A stretch of DNA of 64,000 nucleotides, from the NCBI GenBank assembly GCA_963576565.1, contig OY755038.1, forward strand, positions 65,283,908-65,347,907, given 5' to 3'. Below the pieces are notes generated by a model. The model did not search any database. It was not told the DNA's origin and worked only from the letters and a program-made list of their open reading frames with translations. This DNA comes from Aspidapion aeneum. Taxonomy: Eukaryota; Arthropoda; Insecta; Coleoptera; Brentidae. Made by a program: the position numbers and the translations under genes. Each line of letters starts with the position of its first letter. The first letter of the stretch is position 1. Positions 11,157 through 20,138 of this stretch are shown here, one piece after another.

Positions 11157-12049
11157 AGGTAGGTTTGGTTAGGTTGGGTTAGGTTGGGTTAGGTTGGGTT
11201 AGGTTGGGTTAGGTTGGGTTAGGTTGGGTTAGGTTGGGTTAGGTTGGGTTAGGTTGGGTTAGGTTGGGTTAGGTTGGGTTAGGTTGGGTTAGGTTGGGTT
11301 AGGTTGGGTTGGGTTAGGTTGGGTTAGGTTGGGTTAGGTTGGGTTAGGTTGGGTTAGGTTGGGTTAGGTTGGGTTAGGTTGGGTTAGGTTGGGTTAGGTT
11401 GGGTTAGGTTGGGTTAGGTTGGGTTAGGTTGGGTTAGGTTGGGTTAGGTTGGGTTAGGTTGGGTTAGGTTGGGTTAGGTTGGGTTAGGTTGGGTTAGGTT
11501 GGGTTAGGTTGGGTTAGGTTGGGTTAGGTTGGGTTAGGTTGGGTTAGGTTGGGTTAGGTTGGGTTAGGTTGGGTTAGGTTGGGTTAGGTTGGGTTAGGTT
11601 GGGTTAGGTTGGGTTAGGTTGGGTTAGGTTGGGTTAGGTTGGGTTAGGTTGGGTTAGGTTGGGTTAGGTTGGGTTAGGTTGGGTTAGGTTGGGTTAGGTT
11701 GGGTTAGGTTGGGTTAGGTTGGGTTAGGTTGGGTTAGGTTGGGTTAGGTTGGGTTAGGTTGGGTTAGGTTGGGTTAGGTTGGGTTAGGTTGGGTTAGGTT
11801 GGGTTAGGTTGGGTTAGGTTGGGTTAGGTTGGGTTAGGTTGGGTTAGGTTGGGTTAGGTTGGGTTAGGTTGGGTTAGGTTGGGTTAGGTTGGGTTAGGTT
11901 GGGTTAGGTTGGGTTAGGTTGGGTTAGGTTGGGTTAGGTTGGGTTAGGTTGGGTTAGGTTGGGTTAGGTTGGGTTAGGTTGGGTTAGGTTGGGTTTGGTT
12001 GGGTTAGGTTGGGTTAGGTTGGGTTAGGTTGGGTTAGGTTGGGTTAGGT
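11157..12049 (+). repeat. TTAGGTTGGG decamer array (telomere-like)
   Basis: About 89 near-perfect copies of the 10-mer TTAGGTTGGG in one orientation. The unit is TTAGG (the canonical insect telomere pentamer) followed by TTGGG. One register break adds an extra TTGGG at about 11311-11315, and a single A-to-T change occurs near 11995. Copies otherwise appear identical. The array is internal, flanked on both sides by ordinary repeat-rich DNA, so here it is an interstitial satellite. Confidence 0.95.
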
Positions 12050-12240
12050 TGGTTCAGTTTGAGTATGTTCGGTTAGGTTCCGCTAGGATTGTTTAGGTTA
12101 GGTTTAGCTATATTCGGTTAGGTTCGGTTCAGTTTAAGCAAATCGAACCGAACCAAACCGAACCGTTAGATTCGGTTTGATTCGGTTCATTTCGATACGG
12201 ATGGGTTCAGTTTGCTTTTGTTCAGTTAGACCTTCGATAA
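12050..12240 (+). repeat. Decayed edge of the decamer array
   Basis: Degenerate GGTTAGGTT, GGTTCGGTTAGG and GGTTCAGTTT units continue from the perfect array before fading. This sharp contrast between a homogeneous core and a degenerate rim is typical of a satellite homogenised by unequal exchange. Confidence 0.6.
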
Positions 12241-12717
12241 ATTTTAAAAAAGTAAATAATTATTAATTTTTAGTGTTTTAAGGAATAAAAATTGATATAA
12301 TGTTTAATTAAACTAATTTTTATTTGTAAAAATGTAGGAATCATAATTTTCTTGATTTTGTTTTGAATTTCATGCTTTTTTAAAAATTGTGCATTTTCAT
12401 AAAAGGACCAAAAAAACTGACCCGATTTGGATCAGTGACCTTAGTTATTTCAAGTTTTTGTTGACAGCTGATAGACGTCAGGGACCGTTTTGTTTCAGTT
12501 TGAAATGAGAAAATGCTTCTTTTGTAGCAATTTGTATGGGTTTTAATGGGGTTTTAAGAATGTTTCAATTTCAATTTTTTTAACAAAATCAACGATAGTC
12601 TGCAATTTTTTTTTTAGAAATCACTATAAAATGGTCTAAAATTATCATTTTTCAAAAAACTTCGTAGTTTTAAGAAAGGTGGTAAAACGTACCAGACCCC
12701 TGAAATGTGTTGCAGTC
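12241..12717. other. AT-rich DNA, nothing recognised
   Basis: No gene or repeat structure supported. Confidence 0.5.
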
Positions 12718-13153
12718 TAGGACAACTGGGCGCCGCCAACTCGGCGCCACCAACTGGGCGGCAGGCCAACTGGGCGCCGGGCCAACTTGACGCCGAGCCA
12801 ACTGGGCGCCGGACTAAAATATTTTTTCTTGATAAAATGTGCAGATGAAAAACAACCTTAAAAAAATTAAAGTGGCGGATCCAAAATGGCGGACTTTCTT
12901 ATTTATGCATCGATATGTATCGAATATGGAACTTGGCGGTGTTTCAAGTCGCAGAACACTACACCTACCAAATTTCAACACTCGACTTAATAGATGTTGA
13001 AAGTTTTGTATAAATAACATATTTATTTTGTTTTTATCTGCACATTTTATCGAAAAAAAAAAATAGTCCGGCGCTGAGTTGGCCCGGCGCCTATTAGGCC
13101 CGGCGTGGCGCCCTGTTGGCGGCGCCGAGTTGGCCCGGCGCCCGGTTGTCCCA
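12718..13153. mobile_element. MITE with GGCGCC-rich inverted ends
   Basis: The left end (GGACAACTGGGCGCC, from 12719) and the inverted right end (GGGACAACCGGGCGCC, ending about 13152) match closely. Inside each end are several short tandem units built on GGGCCAACTGGGCGCC. The core pairs again (GATAAAATGTGCAGAT / ATCTGCACATTTTATC), so the whole roughly 436-bp unit can fold back. No transposase is present. A second copy of the inverted right half lies at 50057. Overlapping frames of 74 and 156 codons here are shadows of the repeats. Confidence 0.7.
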
Positions 13154-13933
13154 TTTCGAATTGAAATTTTTAGTTCCGAAATTTCATCTGACTCGAGCAT
13201 AACTTGTAGTCCACCCAAGAAAAGAAGAGTTGAAGAAGACCCTTGTTCAAAGAAAGAAAATATTTTACCTGGAAGGTACAACATTTGTAAAGTTCTAAGA
13301 TGAAAACAATAATTTTAATACATCCACTGCACTTAGCATGCTTAGAAATTCTTTTTACTCTTTTTTTTTACTGAAGAGAATTTTGTAAACACACACAAGT
13401 AAGTATTCATGAATTATTTATTATTCAAACAGAAAATTGTTGATAAAAAAATTCTAGTGGAATTCAAAATTTTTATTTTGCGCCGCCACTGCCCTTTTTT
13501 ATCCAAGACAAGCAAATAGAATATTTTTGCGATGTTGCATGTTTCCGGACTCACCAAACCGAAATTCTATTTTCATCCCTATTTTGCTCATTAAATTCTT
13601 ACTTGTATTTGGTCAATTGCGATAAAAGCTTGATATAATGGCAATTTTGGCCCATGCCGGGTCTACCCGTAGGGTATAGAAGTCAATGGTTACGACTATT
13701 AAAACAACCTTCAGTTATGGTAAATAGATTTTGACAAAATATAATGCGTCGAACATTCAGATAGCACACAGTACGTCAGTGTCGCCGCTTAGCTCACCAA
13801 CCTTCAACTTCCGCCATCTTTTAAACTGTCATAGTGTCAATTTGTTGTGACTATATCAACACTCGTGACAACGAGAACGGTATCGATACAAAAGTGCCAT
13901 TCAACACAGTGGTACACATACCCCTATTTGGAC
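13154..13933. other. AT-rich flank of the LTR retrotransposon
   Basis: No gene seen. It ends in the CCCT target-site duplication at 13934. Confidence 0.5.
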
Positions 13934-13937
13934 CCCT
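13934..13937. repeat. Target-site duplication CCCT (left)
   Basis: CCCT immediately precedes the left LTR and recurs immediately after the right LTR at 30134-30137. Four base pairs is usual for Ty3/Gypsy integrases. Confidence 0.85.
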
Positions 13938-16936
13938 TGTGGCCTTAAAAAAAGTTTTAAAAAATGTGGGCGCCAATTTGTGGCCTTAAAAAAAAATTGT
14001 ATGACATTTGTGGCAGCTTAAAGACGTTGCCGCCATTTTGTGACACTGAAACCCACTGAATAATTAAACAAATATCTGGAAGCAGAACTGTATTTTCCAG
14101 CTAGGTAAAACATTGATATGCCCGGTAACTTTTATACAGTGGAGAAGGGGGGAGTTCAGAAATAAGGAAATTTTAAGTGCGCCACATTATTTAATACCAA
14201 TGCTTTACTAAGAAGATCTTAAATAAAATACAGTTCAACCCAAACGTTGCAGCCAAACAATGAAATTCTACTTACTTCCGAGGCTTCCAGAGTATTTGTG
14301 TAATTAAGAATAACCAAAAAAAATAAACAGAATAAAATTCCAAAAGAGTGAATTAAGATGACAAAGCTAGAAATACTTTACAGGTAGATGGACTCCTTTA
14401 ACAGGTCATACTGTACCTACATCTGAGTCAGTAGCGTAGGACTCACTTACATAAATGATTGTAAAAAAAAAATACACATATACTTCCAAAATCGTTCCAT
14501 CATAGGGGAGACCTAGACCAAATATCTGCTGTCATCATTCTACGCTGGGTAGAATGAGACAGACAGCAACCCAGTCCGAGATCCACCCCATGAGGTAAAA
14601 ATGTGTAACGAAACCGCTAAAAAAAATAATATAATCTCATCTCTCTTTTGTCTCCGCAAAGTTGGTTCATTGGGTTGTACAAATAACACAAGAAAAATTA
14701 GTTCATCTTGTTTATTTTAAGGGTAAAATCAGATAAAATTACCGGAAACATAAAAAAAAATAAATGAAATGGATGAAAACAAGGGCCAAAATAGCAAGGC
14801 ACTTTAAATAGGGCCAAAATAGCAAGGCACTTTAAATTTGACAGTAAAATTATCTTAAATAAATGAAATGAAGGAAAACAAGTCAATGTAGTAAATATGC
14901 CGCAAAACCAGGGTTATGACGTCATACCTTATCTTGCGTTTACAAGAAATGTTGAAATTATACTGTGAAAACTTATATATGAAAAGATTACGTCTAAATT
15001 ATATTAAAAATTTATATATGAGGGAAAAAATTATGTTACGGCTTGCTCCTACCTTGGTCCTTGATTATTCTGTGTATGTTTTATTTTGTAAACCTGGAAT
15101 CCTGTTGTCCAGTTGTATCACCACTGCTCTCGGGTCTCCTGCTCTGCTCGCGCCTTCCCTCGTGCTCGCTTAGCACATGATGTTAGGCCAGCACTTTGGT
15201 CTTAAAAGGGTTGTGGGATTCTTGCCCGAGCGTAAAACCCTTTCTCAGGGTTATAACTGGCCCGTCCGGCTTCCCACCAGCGTCCAGCCCAACTGTCCCG
15301 TCGCTGGAATTGACAGGGCAATGCTCTTTCCGTACAAATGGCGTAGGCCGACTTAAATCCCTCTATGTAGAGGATATGAGCCGTCCACGAGATACGCCTC
15401 ACGACGGACTCACTTCCACAGTTTCTGGGATATCTCCTACAATCGCTGTAGTGCCAATCACCAAAAACAAAGGCGATCCCAGAAACTGTTGTCGACCCAG
15501 CCAAAAATTCGTTAGCAAGAGAGACCAAGCACTTCGTCGAGAATACCAGAATAATGTAGTGGCCGGAAACCGTTTTGTAAATTTGGTGGGGAGTGGGGAC
15601 GGTAAAACGCAATAGTACCAACCTAATCTTCCCGGTGAAATTCAAATAAAGGATGCAAACCTATTTATAAAAAAACTTTTCCGCCAAAAATAAATCTCTA
15701 CATTCAGTGGCAAGCCTGGAAGAAAAACCCGGGGTTTTCAAAGTAACCAATGAGGTACAGCAATAGTTCTATACAGGCCTATAGGGGGCAGCACCGACCA
15801 AGGGGATAGGAAGTACGTAAAACAAACCTTGAGGTGTTGTCGGATCTATTTCCACGGTTGAAATTTTTATAACAAGGACGTCGAGACACCCTCCATACGT
15901 TTGACCGAACATTTGCCTACCGGACCCCCACCAACATATCAAGTAGAAGAAGAATAACCCGACGGACTAGAAGAAGCTCAGCATTGAAACCATCAACTGT
16001 AAAATCAATTACTGGAGATCAGGGCATGCAGCAAACCCAGGAATATTCGAACACTCAACCAATTCCCATATGAGTAAAGCTATACTCAGTGTAGAATTTA
16101 GTTGTATTTTAGCTACAGTTTTAGTCACAAGTTTCCTTTGCTCTTTATATATGTTTTCTCTAAGATTCATAAGGTTTGACGCCATTTTTGTAAAACATTT
16201 CTACAGTAATAAAGTTGTTTCTGAACCTGAACCCAAAAATACACACTGAACTATTGCTTAAAGGCACAAGAGTGTTCAGATGTTAACTCACACGATTTCG
16301 TTTATTCTTTTAGTCCTGGTTTTTATCCCTCGTTTATCTCCCATTTACAAAAGTGCATAACTCGTATTTATTTTATCCTTTCCCTATTAAATTAATAAAG
16401 ATATCAAAGTGGCGGAGCCTCGGTTGTCCCTGGTCGACCCAAATATGTTTTTGTACTATCAAAACTAGTTAATCCGTGAAGGATATGAGGTTCGGATTGT
16501 CCCAATATCCTCGAGAATAAACGTAAGGGAATGAACTGTTTATCTAAATGTCTCCTCCCTGTTACTGAAACCATTTGTGATGCGGCAACGCCGCCCTTCC
16601 CCAGCATAACAGCTGTTTAACTTTCATGACGACAAGAGAATCACAAAATTCCACAGATAAAAACAAAACAATCAAAATTTTTATGTGATTTTCCCGAAGC
16701 CTGTGATCTTAAATTCCAATTACGATGTCCAGATAATGCGATGTGCGTAGTGTCCACAGTAATTCGATGGAATGTCTCCTTTATAAGGTAACTTTTTGGA
16801 CACTATATAACCTCCAAACCTAGCTCTATAAAATACTATATATTTGTGTACAGAAAGACGAATCAAAGAGCCTTGATTATTTACCTAAATAAACAAATAT
16901 GTAACGTTGTCTTAAACGTAAAAATGACACGTTACA
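13938..16936 (-). repeat. 3' LTR (2999 bp)
   Basis: Read on the minus strand it begins TGTAACGTGTCATTTT and ends GGCCACA. It is nearly identical to 27134-30133; visible differences are in an A/T run near 13957, a G-run near 14150 (A/G plus one length change) and one substitution near 14347. It contains a 28-bp tandem duplication (14783-14810 and 14811-14838) and a GC-richer block (15120-15640). Overlapping frames of 139 and 147 codons on opposite strands in that block have no recognisable domain. Confidence 0.95.
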
Positions 16937-16950
16937 TAATCCCCCCCCAA
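16937..16950 (-). promoter_or_regulatory. Polypurine tract
   Basis: The minus strand reads TTGGGGGGGGATTA directly before the TGTAAC start of the 3' LTR. A purine tract there primes plus-strand DNA synthesis in LTR elements. It lies about 25 bases past the last pol-region stop. Confidence 0.8.
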
Positions 16951-16974
16951 CTTCAAGACGATTAACCTAAAAGG

Positions 16975-17136
16975 TTAATCGGAGAGGTCCGCTGCCGACT
17001 TAAGGTCTTTGGCATGCCAACTCCCTGGCAGTACTTTACCCGATGGTTCCTGAAGCTCAAATATCCATGGAGAAATTTTATTCCTAATCACATAAGGACC
17101 AACGAATTTCGGTGCTAACTTCTTCGAGAAAACTTC
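16975..17136 (-). pseudogene. Detached integrase C-terminal GPY/F module
   Basis: A short minus-strand frame encodes KKLAPKFVGPYVIRNKIS...WHAKDLK, the GPY/F subdomain that normally ends Gypsy integrases and helps multimerisation and target choice. It is shifted one frame from the main pol frame, which terminates at 17115. The join requires one base that is missing near 17128-17141. A real lesion, a consensus error, or programmed shifting are all possible; no slippery heptamer is evident here, so a lesion or error is most likely. Confidence 0.8.
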
Positions 17137-20132
17137 GCAGCATCTGACAACACATAATTTTTCTTCCAAACACGCTGACCCACAACAAAGTTGGGTACCC
17201 TTGTACGCAAATTATACTGAACTACGTTTTTCTCTCCAGCCACCTCTAACCTTCTCTTAACATCAGTATAGAGCTTCCGGAAACCTTCGTTCTTACTTTC
17301 AGCTGCAGTTTGTACACCATTCTCTTCAGATAACAAAACTGGGTTGGAGTAATCTTTTCCTGACAAACACATATTCCTACCAAAATTAACAAAGAAAGGA
17401 GACATCCTGGTTGTCTCATGGGTTGCAGTACGAATCGCGCAGGCAAGTTTATGTATTTGTTCGTCCCACTTCCTGTGGTTGTCTTTCACATAACAACATA
17501 ACATGGTTTTTAACGTGCGATTCGTCCTTTCTGTTGGATTTGCTCTGGGGTGATAATACGGATTATACTGAATTTTAACCTGATAACTCTCAGCAAAACG
17601 CTTAAACTCATTACTTTTGTACTGAGGGCCATTATCACAAAGTATCAAACGGGGCACTCCGAAGACCATAAATACTTGCTCCTCAAGATGCTTAACAACA
17701 GCTTGAGTAGGGGCTGTTCGCATTGGAAAAACTAAGGAAAACTTACTCAAATAGTCCGTAACGACGAGAATCCAGCAATTACCCTTTGTTGAACGAGGTA
17801 GAGGTCCACATAAATCAGTCGAAATAATTTCCCAAGGACGAGTTGGTTTTGGGTGAGATATCATCTGATCAGATACACCTTGTGTATCACCTTTATGAGC
17901 AGCACAGACAAAGCATTTCTTTACAAAAGTTGCCACGTCCTGGCGCAATTTTGGCCAATAATATTTTTCTGCCAGTCTGTGGAAGGTTTTATACACACCC
18001 ATATGTCCTGCGGTAGGAGGATCGTGAGCTTCTCCAATAATTCTACGCCTATGATCTTTGGGGACTACCTCTTTCCAATATTCGTTAGATGGTGAAAGTT
18101 GAGGGTATTCTTGTTTGACATATTTATACAACTTATTATCAGTGTATCTCCAGTTCATAAACTTTAACGGTGATTCTACGACTCTCTTTACCATCTTTTG
18201 GTACCATCGATCTTTAATTGCTGTTGAAACGTCTCTGGGCTGCGAAATTGTATCAATCATGGGTACTGCACGAGACAACATGTCCGGGACAACTAAATCT
18301 TTCCCTTTCCGATGGATTACTTCAAAATCATATTGCTGCAGTTTTACAGACCAACGAGCAAGTCTTCCACTGGGCTCTTTTAAGCTATGAAGCCATTTTA
18401 AGCTAAAATGATCTGTTATGACCTTAAATGAGATCCCCTCAATATAAGGCCGGAGCTTCTCTATCGCCCAAACCAATGCCAAACATTCTCGCTCGGTGGT
18501 CGTGTAAACACGTTCTTGCTTAGTCAAAGATCGACTCAAATAGCATATGACTTTGTCTCCTTCAGGATAAGGTTGCGTTAAACATGCTCCTATTCCATAT
18601 CCTGAGGCGTCTGTTTGAATGACAAATTCCTTGGTATAATCTGGACATGTAAGAATCGGTGCAGTCACTAAAAGTTCCTTAATCTTAATAAATGCCTTTT
18701 CGCAGTCTGGAGTCCAATCGAACTTTTGATTTTTCTTAGTTAGGGCTGTAATCGGAGCTATTATCGCTGAAAAATTCTCTATGAAACGTCTATACCAGGA
18801 TATTGTACCTACAACTCTACGAACTTCTCTGACAGTTCTTGGCCTCTGGAGCTCTAACATGGCTCTAATTTTATTAGGGTCAACTCGGATGCCTCGACGG
18901 TCCACTACGAAACCTAAATAAGTCATTTCTGGCCTACACAGTTGGCATTTCTCCCAACTTACCGTTATCTTTGCATTCTGCAATCTTCGTAGGACTTCCT
19001 CAAGAATTCTAAGATGTTCAGAAAAGCTCTGTGTGACAATTACGAGGTCATCGAGATATACGTACACGTAGGGGTCTAAATCGTTTCCTATGATGCTATC
19101 TATGAGTCTCTGCCAAGTTGCAGGTGCATTATGAAGACCAAATGGTAAACGCTTAAATTGGAAGAGACCTCGTCGACAGGTGAATGCTGTTAGTGGCTTC
19201 GATGATTCTTCCATTGGTACTTGCCAATAAGCACTCTTAATATCTAAAGTTGACAAGTACTTAGCATCTTTCAATTTGTCAAGAGTCTCGGATACGAGTG
19301 GTAAAGGATAACTATCACGCGCCGTCACTGAGTTCAATTTGCGGTAGTCTACACAGAAACGATATTTCTTTGTGTTTTTCTTTTGTACCATTACCACTGG
19401 TGAAGCCCATGGACTACTACTACGTTCTATTACATCCATTTTCAGCATTTCGTCGATCTCGTCATCAATAAGTTTTTGAATGACCGGTGAGACCTTATAT
19501 GAACGTTGTCTTATCGGTGCTGCATCTGTTGTAATCTTATGCTCTACCCTGTCTGTACATCCTAGTGAGTCACCCATAATAGTCTTATATTTATCGACCA
19601 ATTCCTCTAGTCGTTCTGATTCATAAGGCGAAAGAGTAGTTTGTTGGTCTGGTGTTTCTAAAGAACAAATCACATCTTTATTATCGGCAAAGTGCCACTC
19701 ATTAGTACTTAAGTTCGGTACTATCCCCATCGAAATCCAAAAATCTAATCCCAAAATCAAAGTGTGCGGCAATTCAGGAACGACGACGACCTCTATTAAC
19801 CTAAATTTATCCTGAACTCGCATAGGAAGCTGCACTGTCCCAATACTACTCGTGCTTTGACCATTTGCCACAATACAACTCGTCTTCTTTGTCGTATCAA
19901 GTGAAAAACCAAACCTCTCGATGATTGACCAACCATGATTCCCTAAACAGGTACGTGAAGCCCCGGAATCCAACAAACCTAATAACTTATTTCCGAGCAC
20001 ATCCACTTCTAAATAAGGCCTCTCATCTTTACGAGCATGACTTATCACATAATCTAAAACGTACGTTAGCCTATCGGTCGATGCTTGTTCAGGCTGACTC
20101 GAAGGTCGACCACCTACGAGCGCCTGGGTCCG
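17115..20132 (-). CDS. pol: pol polyprotein (protease, RT, RNase H, integrase)
   Basis: Expressed in the -1 frame relative to gag. The frame is open from the slippery site at 20132, through the GTG at 20048, to a stop at 17115. Counting from the GTG: aspartic protease LLDSGASRTCLG (active D27) with ILGLDF near 98-103; reverse transcriptase with LDIKSAYWQV (D269), the RLPFGLHNAP motif and the YLDD catalytic box (331-334); RNase H beginning TDASGYGIGACL with conserved E and D downstream; integrase with an HHCC zinc finger (HDPPTAGHMG...CFVCAAH) and a DD35E core (STDLCGP, LILCDNGPQY, NPTERTNRTLK). All catalytic residues I checked are present. Separate starts are unnecessary because the frame enters by frameshifting. 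The C-terminal GPY/F module is cut off by a one-base frame change. Confidence 0.95.
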   Translation of the reverse strand, partial: RTQALVGGRPSSQPEQASTDRLTYVLDYVISHARKDERPYLEVDVLGNKLLGLLDSGASRTCLGNHGWSIIERFGFSLDTTKKTSCIVANGQSTSSIGTVQLPMRVQDKFRLIEVVVVPELPHTLILGLDFWISMGIVPNLSTNEWHFADNKDVICSLETPDQQTTLSPYESERLEELVDKYKTIMGDSLGCTDRVEHKITTDAAPIRQRSYKVSPVIQKLIDDEIDEMLKMDVIERSSSPWASPVVMVQKKNTKKYRFCVDYRKLNSVTARDSYPLPLVSETLDKLKDAKYLSTLDIKSAYWQVPMEESSKPLTAFTCRRGLFQFKRLPFGLHNAPATWQRLIDSIIGNDLDPYVYVYLDDLVIVTQSFSEHLRILEEVLRRLQNAKITVSWEKCQLCRPEMTYLGFVVDRRGIRVDPNKIRAMLELQRPRTVREVRRVVGTISWYRRFIENFSAIIAPITALTKKNQKFDWTPDCEKAFIKIKELLVTAPILTCPDYTKEFVIQTDASGYGIGACLTQPYPEGDKVICYLSRSLTKQERVYTTTERECLALVWAIEKLRPYIEGISFKVITDHFSLKWLHSLKEPSGRLARWSVKLQQYDFEVIHRKGKDLVVPDMLSRAVPMIDTISQPRDVSTAIKDRWYQKMVKRVVESPLKFMNWRYTDNKLYKYVKQEYPQLSPSNEYWKEVVPKDHRRRIIGEAHDPPTAGHMGVYKTFHRLAEKYYWPKLRQDVATFVKKCFVCAAHKGDTQGVSDQMISHPKPTRPWEIISTDLCGPLPRSTKGNCWILVVTDYLSKFSLVFPMRTAPTQAVVKHLEEQVFMVFGVPRLILCDNGPQYKSNEFKRFAESYQVKIQYNPYYHPRANPTERTNRTLKTMLCCYVKDNHRKWDEQIHKLACAIRTATHETTRMSPFFVNFGRNMCLSGKDYSNPVLLSEENGVQTAAESKNEGFRKLYTDVKRRLEVAGEKNVVQYNLRTRVPNFVVGQRVWKKNYVLSDAAKFSRRS

Positions 20133-20138
20133 TTTCCC
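20091..20138 (-). promoter_or_regulatory. -1 programmed ribosomal frameshift signal between gag and pol
   Basis: On the minus strand the gag frame reads G_GGA_AAC (20132-20138), a canonical X_XXY_YYZ slippery heptamer in the correct phase. After a 6-base spacer (20126-20131) comes a hairpin (20091-20125): AGGC/GCCT, CTCG/CGAG and AGGT/ACCT pair in nested order, separated by small mismatches, around the loop GGTCG. The gag stop TAG lies within the 5' side of the stem. The -1 frame is stop-free from here into pol. The combination strongly supports Gag-Pol fusion by -1 frameshifting. Confidence 0.85.

Noticed and set aside
11157..12049. A chromosome end
   Set aside because: Ordinary repeat-rich DNA continues for tens of kilobases on both sides, so the array is internal.
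12814..13303. 156-codon minus and 74-codon plus frames near the GGCGCC repeats
   Set aside because: Frames run through MITE ends and reflect the GC-rich tandem motif; no domain is present.
15196..15645. 139- and 147-codon frames on opposite strands in the LTR
   Set aside because: They overlap antisense within a non-coding LTR, repeat in both LTRs, and show no recognisable domain.
16900..16975. Possible env gene in the LTR element
   Set aside because: Only 38 bp lie between the end of the pol region and the LTR, and no envelope-like frame occurs elsewhere in the element.
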